Assembly: GCA_900095095.1 (NCBI GenBank)
Contig: FMBT01000030.1
Location: forward strand, 1 to 20,139
DNA from: Fragilariopsis cylindrus CCMP1102
Taxonomy: Eukaryota > Bacillariophyta > Bacillariophyceae > Bacillariales > Bacillariaceae
Direction: 5' to 3'
DNA length: 20,139 nucleotides
Below the pieces are notes generated by a model, which saw only the letters and a program-made list of their open reading frames with translations, was not told the origin of the DNA and ran no database searches. Positions 10,500-17,559 of this stretch are shown piece after piece. The position numbers and the translations under genes were made by a program. Positions within the stretch are counted from its first letter, which is position 1. Each line of letters opens with the position of its first letter.

Positions 10500-11057
10500 A
10501 CTAACAATGATTAATTAACTCGAGTGCTTACTAATGAGATAAATTGTGAGATTGTATTTTCGTTGTACCGTATGTTGCAATCCGTCTAAAAATAAATGGC
10601 ATCATTATCTCGTCTTTTCAATAACAACACAAACACAAATTTATAAATCATTGCCTCATTCGTGGCTTCCGCTGGTAAATTTTAAAAAAACGAAATTTAA
10701 AATTAATAGTTTTCTCGAACCCCCCTTGTAAATTTTAAAAAAATTCATGGACTAGGACCTTACTTTGAGCACCTCGTCAGAGGTGCATAAGTCGTAAAAC
10801 GAAATTTCTAAAAAATATATTTAATTTTTTATGAAGAAAGTCATTAAGTAAAAATTAAATTTATAAATCTATTAGATCACGTGGAAATCAACTGATTTGA
10901 GTACCAGGACCTATTTATGTTGTGAATCCTACTATATCCAGCAGACACAAAATCCCAAAATTTTGCCTTATTATTAAATTTTTGAGAATTTTAAACAAGA
11001 AACAAGAACGACGACAAAACATTCTTGTGTTTCTAAATAAACAATGTCAATGAAATC
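10500..11057. promoter_or_regulatory. Divergent intergenic region, TOM70 / helicase
   Basis: Very AT-rich. It contains a 9-bp inverted repeat AATTTTAAA/TTTAAAATT (about 10677-10705), a direct repeat GTAAATTTTAAAAAAA (about 10674 and 10728) and a hairpin GCACCTC-GTCA-GAGGTGC (10769-10786). No gene is seen. Confidence 0.5.
10769..10786. other. Perfect 7-bp stem-loop GCACCTC-GTCA-GAGGTGC
   Basis: A GC-rich inverted repeat with a 4-nt loop, standing out in AT-rich DNA upstream of both TOM70 and the helicase. GAGCACCTC also occurs near 6124, upstream of MgtE. It could be a binding site or a piece of a dispersed repeat. Confidence 0.5.
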
Positions 11058-11359
11058 ATGGATTGGTTTGATGATGACGAATCCGATGACGAAGATGAAG
11101 AAGATCAGAGAATAAGGCAAAAAGAAGCACTAGCTTTTAAACGGCAACTAATAATAATGACGGCAATAATGACGGCAATGATGACGATGATGAAGAAGAA
11201 GATCCCCTCGATGCATATATGAAAACGTTACAAGATAAAGACAAAAAACCGGCGAAACAAAATCCAAATGATGAAATAATTTTACTAATACTGTACAGCT
11301 GCGTCTAAATCTGGGGAAGATTAGATGTCGAATGTGATGACGAGGCCACAAGTCACTGG
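11058..11359 (+). pseudogene. Frame-disrupted 5' coding segment of the DDX42-like helicase
   Basis: From ATG 11058 the frame encodes an acidic N-terminus (MDWFDDDESDDEDEED...RQKEALAFKRQL). Near 11150 the coding sense moves to the helicase frame, giving poly-Asp/Glu then EEDPLDAYMKTLQDKDK. DPLxAxM is typical of DDX42/DDX46 N-termini. That frame hits TAA at 11306-11308, while another frame encodes TAASKSGED just there. From about 11320 the helicase frame resumes (LDVECDDEATSHW). No GT-AG intron of reasonable size repairs this. It is either genuine 5' damage or assembly indels. Translation could otherwise begin at ATG 11543. Confidence 0.5.
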
Positions 11360-11542
11360 GTGAACAAAAGCGAGAGCGATAATATAAAAAGTACGAATAA
11401 TATTGCGTCGAGACTATTCAGGAGGGAGAATCCAACAAACAAAAACAAGGAACAGCTTTCCACACAATGCAGAGTATGTTTCATAGATCTTCCGACCACA
11501 GCAGCAGCAGCAGCACAGCAGCAACAAGATGGATCATCGACA

Positions 11543-12946
11543 ATGAATACGAAAGATCATCGAGATGTTAACATTCAACTGCAGCAAGTGAAGCATGATG
11601 AGATGGGGTACAAACCATTTAAAAAAAATTATCTTTTGCCAATGAGTTATGAAGTAAATACAAGCAATAATGATAGTACTCGAGATACATCCGAAGGACA
11701 TAAATGGCGGAAGGAAAATCAAGTCACATGCCATCCACCCTTTGATCCAATATATGATTTCGCCGAACTAAGAGATATACTACCGGAAGAGGTCTTAACG
11801 TGGAATGCAACAAAGAACTTGACGACGCCTACACTGGTACAATCGCAAACACTTGGTGTTGCCTTGTGTGGTAAAGACGCCATCGTTACGGCCACTACTG
11901 GTTCTGGGAAAACACTTTCATATCTTTTCCCCATCGTATCTCATCTAATGGCCAATCATTGTAGCGCTAGTACTAGCAGGAGCGCTGATAATAGCAGCAG
12001 TCGAGCTCTTGTGTTGGTCCCTACAAGAGAACTGGCGCTGCAGGTGGAACAGATCGCTAAGTCTATGTTTGCCAAGCTACCACTAACGGCACTGGCAATA
12101 ACTGGGGGTAATATGGGACGATATCAATTATCTCAAAAATTGCAATCAACCAAACCACATTGTGTGATAGCTACGCCAGGACGACTTCTAGATGTATTAA
12201 ACTCCCAACAAAAATTGAAAAAGGCATGGCTTTTACCTAATATAACTCTTCTAGTTATGGACGAAGCTGATAAATTGATCGAAATGGGATTTGCTAATCA
12301 GGTGACACAAGTCCTGCAGAACTTACGACCAGATCGACAATCCCTACTGGTATCGGCTACATTTGATTCTCGACTACAACGTCGTTGTCAAGAGTGGATG
12401 CATGACCCGTGTCGAATTTCTGTTGGAAAAACCGGGGAGTCCTCAAAGCACGTCATTCAACATGCTATTTGCTTACCAAATTCACAGGCTAAAATTGACT
12501 TCCTAAAGGAATCGTTACCTGCGTTTGTGGGCGTAGGACGAACACTCGTCTTTTGTTCCACCCGACAAGGCGTCGAGGATGTTGCAAAAGAATTACGACC
12601 AGTTCTTCCAGTTGAAACACTTCATGGGGATCGACATCTTACCGACCGCAAGGCTTCTCTAAAGGCCTTTACGAAAGGCGACATCAAAGTTCTTGTAGCA
12701 ACTGATGTTGCTGGCAGAGGCCTGGATATTCCCCAAGTGTCTACAGTCATTAACTTTGATCCACCTAAAAATTGGAATACCCACGTTCATCGTATTGGTC
12801 GTGCAGGACGTATGTCAGCAAAAGATGATCAACAGGAAGGTTCCGCCTACACATTGATGCTACCATCAAATGTAGAATTTGCAAAAGCGATGATTCGAGA
12901 ATACAAAAGAGAAGCACGACCAATTCCACCAGAAATCAGAAACTAG
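11543..12946 (+). CDS. DDX42: DDX42-like DEAD-box RNA helicase (core)
   Basis: ATP-dependent RNA helicase core, 467 aa from ATG 11543; the frame is open from 11309. Motifs in order, numbered from this Met: F-KNY lead-in (YKPFKKNY, about 23-30), Q-motif region (TTPTLVQSQ, about 94-102), I (ATTGSGKT, about 117-124), Ia (PTRELA), GG, Ib (TPGR), II (DEAD, about 240-243), III (SAT), IV (LVFCSTR), V (VATDVAGRGLDIP) and VI (HRIGRAGR, about 416-423). Its post-motif-VI stretch (GSAYTLMLPSNVEFAKAMI) and the upstream DPLDAYM box resemble DDX42; DDX46/PRP5 is the main alternative. Both are nuclear and linked to U2 snRNP and splicing. All catalytic residues are present. It is divergent from TOM70. The stop is TAG followed by CAGTCA and 39 further open codons (see findings). 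Confidence 0.85.
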   Translation: MNTKDHRDVNIQLQQVKHDEMGYKPFKKNYLLPMSYEVNTSNNDSTRDTSEGHKWRKENQVTCHPPFDPIYDFAELRDILPEEVLTWNATKNLTTPTLVQSQTLGVALCGKDAIVTATTGSGKTLSYLFPIVSHLMANHCSASTSRSADNSSSRALVLVPTRELALQVEQIAKSMFAKLPLTALAITGGNMGRYQLSQKLQSTKPHCVIATPGRLLDVLNSQQKLKKAWLLPNITLLVMDEADKLIEMGFANQVTQVLQNLRPDRQSLLVSATFDSRLQRRCQEWMHDPCRISVGKTGESSKHVIQHAICLPNSQAKIDFLKESLPAFVGVGRTLVFCSTRQGVEDVAKELRPVLPVETLHGDRHLTDRKASLKAFTKGDIKVLVATDVAGRGLDIPQVSTVINFDPPKNWNTHVHRIGRAGRMSAKDDQQEGSAYTLMLPSNVEFAKAMIREYKREARPIPPEIRN

Positions 12947-13066
12947 CAGTCATCAGACCAAGCGGATCATGGTTCTAGCAGTAAAGGTTATTATGGAAAC
13001 AGGCTCCAATCAAAAAAGGGCGTTGGTCATGACCGTATCATTCTACTTTATATGGATCATATGTAG
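12947..13066 (+). other. In-frame 39-codon extension behind a UAG in readthrough context
   Basis: The helicase TAG (12944-12946) is followed by CAG TCA, matching the CAR-YYA context of type I stop-codon readthrough. The same frame stays open for 39 codons to TAG 13064-13066. It includes a Gly/Ser/Lys/Tyr stretch (SSSKGYYGNRLQSKKGVG) that resembles the tails of DEAD-box helicases. Readthrough is inferred. A nonsense mutation or a fortuitous open frame would look the same. Confidence 0.35.
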
Positions 13067-13488
13067 CAATTCCTATTAGTTGAAACCTCATGCCCATTCG
13101 TTTTTTCGTATTTTATTAATCAAATCGCACTTTGTTTTATTTTTACTCTTTCTATTGATTTTTGAGAGAAGGAAGAATTCCATAAGATTTGATGACTTGT
13201 AGGATGGATTACTGATTATGGTCGATATAGTCTTTAATTTATTAATTCGCAGCATTATAGTATAGTTTATATGATATTGCTAAGGAAGAATACATGGAAA
13301 AGTTCTTAAAATTTATTCAGATCTTGAAGACGAAAGCGTTCGTCTTATTTTAAATATTACAGTATGATATGATCACTGACGAGTGTTACATTATCATTTG
13401 TAGCAGAAAGGCAAGCACTTTTATTTACATACATATCATTCAAGAAATGTTTGTGAGCCTTTACTACTATTATTATTTCTCCTGCCTC
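13067..13488. other. Convergent intergenic region, helicase / FBXO31-like paralog 1
   Basis: AT-rich, with no coding region seen. Its only clear structure is the stem-loop at 13327-13346. Confidence 0.55.
13327..13346. terminator. Stem-loop AAGACGAA-AGCG-TTCGTCTT between convergent genes
   Basis: A perfect 8-bp stem with a 4-nt loop, followed by a T/A-rich run (ATTTTAAAT). It lies about 260 bp past the second helicase stop and about 140 bp past the stop of the opposing gene. It could mark 3' ends of either transcript. Intrinsic terminators are not the normal mechanism for Pol II, so the terminator label is tentative. Confidence 0.35.
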
Positions 13489-14855
13489 CTATTGAAAATA
13501 AGATTCGTCAGTTTCGCCACCTGTCCAAATACAGCCGAAGGCATCACCGCCCATTTCCTCTTCCACACTTTCTGTGGTCTTCTCTAAGCAGCTACTCACG
13601 TAATCCTTCAGTACATTAACGTCAGAATCCAAAGTGGGTGGCTCCTCCCATGACTTAAAAGGGGTGATCGCTGCAGCACCAATTTCACGCAACATTTTAA
13701 GTGCCAACTCTGGAGATGGGCGACCAAAAAATATCTGTTGTTCAATCGGAACCCATGCGAAGCTAAAATATTCTTCTCCTATAATTATTAATTGACCGTC
13801 CATCCATTGATTATTGTTGAATCCGGTTTCTGCTACTTGTCCAAGTCCCTTGTGACGTGGAAGTTGTGATGTTCCCCACTTTTCTGCAGCATAAGGTGTG
13901 AGGTTGATGGGTTCTAAGTTTTCTTCAGTACTTGTACTCGTACTTGACGAAGGATCGTTACCAACAACATTCTTCATTCTTAATGGATTCAGATCAGCTT
14001 GGAAGGTTATTTCTCCACGAGGAACACTTTTATCCCCTGTTACCTTGTAAGCAATTAATTGATCACCTACGTAGGTAACATTAATCATCTCGTATCCGTG
14101 TTGACCATATCTATTTTGTTTGTGAGGAGAAAGTAAAGACAAATCAGTGATATGTAAGTAAGCAGTTTCAATTGGTCTCGTGCTTATACCAATGTATGGA
14201 ATTTCAACGTGATGATAACAATAGTGAAAATTAGATCTAATACTTACTTTCCCACCCACAATCCATCAAGATTATATTGTGGTAGACAACTCCTTGCAGC
14301 AGACGCAAGCATACTGTGAATTCTAGCGTCACTTTCTCGCCCTTCCATTAGTGCCTTTTGAAGCTGTTCCAATTCAAATTTGTAGATCAGGTCTGGATCT
14401 TCCTTTCCTATTTGACGCAATTCTTGTCGAATCTCCTCTTCTTTCTCTCTTTCACCACTATCGATTGCTTCGAGTAGTCCAACCGAGAGTTTCTCCATAG
14501 ATTCACGTAATTCCCAAAGATCGTCTCCATACTTCATAAAACGCTGTCTGTTCTCTTGTTCTTGTTCTATCCGTTGCTGTCGTTCTGATGACTGCTGAAT
14601 CGATCCTAGATCTGTGAATTCGATTTGTCGTGAGTTGATTTGAATATGAGTATGGGGGAGGTTTTTGTTGTCGGCATCGCTGACGTCGGGCGACATATTT
14701 TCATCTGGAGAGAAGGATGAAACATGGAGTGATGATGATGATGTTTTTGTCGTTTGCGTTTGGAATCTGCTGGTGTGTGTCACCAGAGAAAATGCATTGG
14801 AAGATGTTATCAAAAGGAATACGAGCGAATGTCCGAATTGCATGATAGAAATCAT
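13489..14855 (-). CDS. FBXO31-type (cyclin-D1-binding) domain protein, putative plastid-targeted, paralog 1
   Basis: Exons on the minus strand are 14855-14248 and 14110-13489, giving 409 aa. The intron (14111-14247, 137 nt, GTAAGT...AATAG) restores GK|YGQHG. The start is ATG 14855 (or 14843); upstream codons in frame are not ATG. The N-terminus is a signal peptide ending SSNA|FS, which resembles the diatom plastid ASAFAP motif. Next comes a Gln/Glu-rich predicted coiled coil (about residues 65-160). The C-terminal domain begins LDGLWVGKYGQHGYEM, continues with KVTGDKSVPRGEITF and ends with GLGQVAETGF...W-DGQLI...FSFAW. The YG-HG-E / KxTGD-xxP-G / G-G-xA-xGF / FxFxW pattern is that of the FBXO31 C-terminal domain (Pfam Cyclin_D1_bind), which binds degron-bearing substrates in animals. 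No F-box is seen. Its closest relative in the window is the gene at 17560-18900. The fold call is good; plastid import is inferred. Confidence 0.75.
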
Positions 14856-15053
14856 TGTCAAAGGTCGAGGCAACTTGGAAAATTTATGTAGGGAAATCGG
14901 GATACTTTCTTTCAGTTTGTTTACTTTTCAAAGTACTTCTGTTCCAAAATATGAAGTCATGAGGAAGCACTTTCTCCATCGCAATGCGTTTGCGTGGTAC
15001 AGTTAGATATACTGGAACACAGAAAACCTAAGTTGACATCGATTTGATGATGT

Positions 15054-15064
15054 AATACGAAGTT
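15054..15064 (-). promoter_or_regulatory. ACTTCGTATTA element upstream of paralog 1
   Basis: The minus strand reads ACTTCGTATTA about 200 bp upstream of the ATG at 14855. An identical 11-mer occurs in the same orientation upstream of paralog 2 (19063-19073), which suggests a retained promoter element. Confidence 0.4.
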
Positions 15065-15123
15065 TCCGACCCAAAAAAAGTTGTGTGAGTCATGCTTTTG
15101 ACTTGTGGAGTTCGTATGTTCGA

Positions 15124-15173
15124 TGACGTAACGTCATTCGTACTTAAAAGTATATATAAATTAAAGATGACGT
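15124..15173. promoter_or_regulatory. CRE-like TGACGT cluster (bZIP-type sites)
   Basis: TGACGT (15124-15129) and ACGTCA (15131-15136) form an inverted pair one base apart. A third TGACGT is at 15168-15173. TGACGT is the core recognised by CREB/ATF-like bZIP factors. In Phaeodactylum such CO2/cAMP-responsive elements control plastid carbonic anhydrase genes. Whether this set acts on paralog 1, on RRP8 or on neither is unknown. Confidence 0.4.
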
Positions 15174-15539
15174 ATATTGTGGGCGGTACAAAATTGTACG
15201 CACTTTCTTCTAATAGATGTTACTTAACAGTCGCGAATACAATGTCTTGCATGGACAGTATCCATAACTAACGTTACTCGAACCAGCCATTTTAGAGCAG
15301 GGAAAAAAAAGGAAAAAAAGGGGTCACACATCAAGCAGCGAGAACTGCTCTGTCGTGATCAGCAAGACGTCTACAGTAATGTAAGATTAAGATGCGTCGA
15401 TGAATGTGTGCTGTGTCTTGTTACCGACGGCGACGGATATCGAAATTACAAAGAAACCACAACATAATCACCGAACTACTGCATCCGCCAACATATACTA
15501 CCCGTCAGCAAACCAAGAACAAATATAGCAAATAGTACG

Positions 15540-16956
15540 ATGGGAAAGATTGTTAGTAAGAAACCAAAAGACGAATCGAAGGCGGGTCACAAAAGGAGAG
15601 AATTAAAAGCAAAAACTGGTAACAGTAATAAGAAACGCAAGACGTCTGGTGGGCCGGATGCTCCGTCGTCTACGACTACTTCGCCCGGCGGCAGCAGCGA
15701 AAAATGGAGTAAAAGCAAAAAAAAGAGGATGAGAAAAATGATGGCCAAGCAAGAAACTGATACGTCTAAAGCGACAAAAAATAGTAACAATAACGACGGA
15801 ACTACTCTTCATGATAATACTTCATCGGACTCTCTGACGTTACCGACTACTACAACAACAACAACGACAACGAATAGTAGTAGCAAAAATAATAATAGTA
15901 ACAGAAACAGCAAAAACTCTGTCCAGGATGCATTCAAGGCACGCCTGGCAGGATCACGTTTTCGTATCCTCAATGAGGAATTGTATACAAATACATCTAC
16001 AAATTCATATGATAAATTTAAAGCAAATCCTGAACTATTTGAACAATATCATGATGGGTTTCGTCATCAGGTAGAATCATGGCCAGAAAATCCTGTTGAT
16101 ATTATGGTAAATTCATTAACAACTACGTACAAGAATAAGAAAACAACGACACCGTTTGTAGTTGCAGGTAAGAAGATGATATCAATCAAAAGAAACAACG
16201 CGTCTTTGGATCATTTTTTTTTCTTCTTTCGATTATATTAATTTCATACAAGATTAGATACATTCCACTCACCTTCAGCTTGCTTACACTTCGATTCTAT
16301 TGACGCCGTTAGATTTTGGATGTGGAGAAGCTGAACTCGCAAAGGATCTATCAAATATCAAAAGAACACAACCAAAGCAAAATAGTAAGAAGAAGAAGAA
16401 AAGTGGAGAAGAAGACGATGAAGATGATGATGACGACAACGACGAACAATTGTTATTTAAAGTACACTCATTTGATCTTGTTTCTCCTAATAAATTTGTA
16501 ACAGCATGCGATATGTCTAATGTACCACTTGAAGATAAGTCAGTTGATGTTTGTGTATTTTGCTTATCATTGATGGGAACTAACTTGGCTGATTTTATTA
16601 GAGAGGCACATCGTGTATTAAAAAATGATGGCCGTGTCCAGATTGCTGAGGTTCGTTCTAGGATTGAATATAGTTTCTCTAAAAAAGGAGCACCAAAGGC
16701 TACTACAAAGAATAATACCAACAACAACAAAAATTACAAAAACAATAAAGAATCTGACAAAAATAGTACTAAAGTTGAAAAGACAGAGGGGACCTTAGAC
16801 GAGTTTATTGGTGTACTTGGAAAGCTCGGATTTGAATGTGTACGAACCGATCGGACTAATACAATGTTTTTACTTCTTGAATTAAAAAAGAATGGAAAAA
16901 ACCCGAGTAAGAAACTTGAGTTTTCTGCCAAACCTTGTATCTACAAGAGGCGATAA
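15540..16956 (+). CDS. RRP8: RRP8-like 25S/28S rRNA adenine-N1 methyltransferase
   Basis: Exons are 15540-16167 and 16313-16956, giving 423 aa. The intron (16168-16312, 145 nt, CAG|GTAAGA...TTAG) restores VA|DFGCG. The N-terminus (about residues 1-125) is Lys-rich then Ser/Thr/Asn-rich, consistent with a nucleolar protein. The family signature follows: FKARLAGSRFRILNEELYT (about 132-150), FEQYHDGFRHQVESWPENPVD (about 167-187), SAM motif I DFGCGEAELA (about 210-219), then CDMSNVPLEDKSVDVCVFCL, LMGTNLADFIREAHRVLKND and GRVQIAEVRSR. Rrp8 methylates N1 of one adenine in large-subunit rRNA (A645 in yeast 25S), using S-adenosylmethionine, in the nucleolus. Two low-complexity insertions interrupt the fold: K/E/D-rich after motif I, and N/K-rich before the last helix. 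It is divergent from paralog 1 and convergent with paralog 2. Confidence 0.93.
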
Positions 16957-17024
16957 AATAATTAATCAATAATGAAAAATGACGATCCGTTCTATTCTGT
17001 CCATCGTTTAATTGTTCTTCTAAA

Positions 17025-17052
17025 GCAAGTTGCAAGTTGCAAGTTGCAAGTT
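17025..17052. repeat. Heptamer tandem repeat, GCAAGTT x4
   Basis: Four consecutive copies of GCAAGTT (17025, 17032, 17039, 17046), about 70 bp after the RRP8 stop. The last copy runs into the 45-bp duplication. Confidence 0.9.
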
Positions 17053-17139
17053 CTCTACTTTACAAAGCATCAAATCCTAGCTAGCGTGCAATATGTTCTC
17101 TACTTTACAAAGCATCAAATCCTAGCTAGCGTGCAATAA
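17050..17139. repeat. 45-bp tandem duplication, two copies
   Basis: Copies 17050-17094 and 17095-17139 agree at 44 of 45 bases (differing only at the final T/A). Each contains the palindrome CTAGCTAG. The near identity implies a recent duplication, probably in the RRP8 3' UTR or just beyond. Confidence 0.92.
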
Positions 17140-17307
17140 AATGCCCGCCCCATACTAGTCTTCTAATTAAAAGAGTTTACCTCATATATTTAACTTAAAA
17201 ATTGAATTTAATTGAATTTAATATAACATATTTATTTTATTATACATTTGTTTATTTCGAAGAAATATATTTATACATGGTATTATTTGTACATTTGAGA
17301 TGCTTAA

Positions 17308-17353
17308 ACAGGGGTAATAATTTTAATACTATTATTAAAACTAACACCCCTGT
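17308..17353. other. 46-nt imperfect inverted repeat (hairpin) between convergent genes
   Basis: Two 23-nt arms. ACAGGGGT pairs with ACCCCTGT at the outside (8 bp) and TTTTAATA with TATTAAAA inside (8 bp), separated by a 5-nt mostly mismatched segment, with essentially no loop. It lies 3' of both RRP8 and paralog 2. It may be a 3'-end RNA structure or the ends of a tiny element. Confidence 0.55.
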
Positions 17354-17559
17354 CTTATTACTAGTAGCTCCCTGTTTGGTTTTTTTGAATAGTATACAGT
17401 ACGAGGCATAATACGTGGCTTTTTGTTGATGTTACAATAGCGGCCGCTTATTATTTTGGGTAGCGTTGTAAGTTTATGGTGCCTGCTTCTTTAGGACTCA
17501 AATTGAAAAATGTTTTGGTTTTGGTTTCGTGTTCATGTTCTATTGAATACAGTACAGTA

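Larger units (their letters stand above)
14856..15539. promoter_or_regulatory. Divergent promoter region, FBXO31-like paralog 1 / RRP8
   Basis: 684 bp with several candidate elements: TAATACGAAGT (15054-15064), paired TGACGT half-sites (15124-15136), a third TGACGT (15168-15173), a TATA-like TATATATAA (15151-15159), and an inverted repeat GTACAA-AA-TTGTAC (about 15186-15199). No gene is seen. Confidence 0.5.
16957..17559. other. Convergent intergenic region, RRP8 / FBXO31-like paralog 2
   Basis: AT-rich 3' region containing a heptamer array, a 45-bp perfect tandem duplication and a long imperfect hairpin, each listed separately. No coding region is seen. Confidence 0.6.

Noticed and set aside
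10542..11040. Possible transposon ends from AT-rich repeats and the GCACCTC hairpin
   Set aside because: The repeats are short, there is no paired terminal inverted repeat with a target duplication, and similarity to the 6118-6180 region is too weak to align.
17439..17446. GCGGCCGC (NotI site) in AT-rich DNA
   Set aside because: A single 8-mer can occur by chance; no vector or adaptor sequence flanks it.
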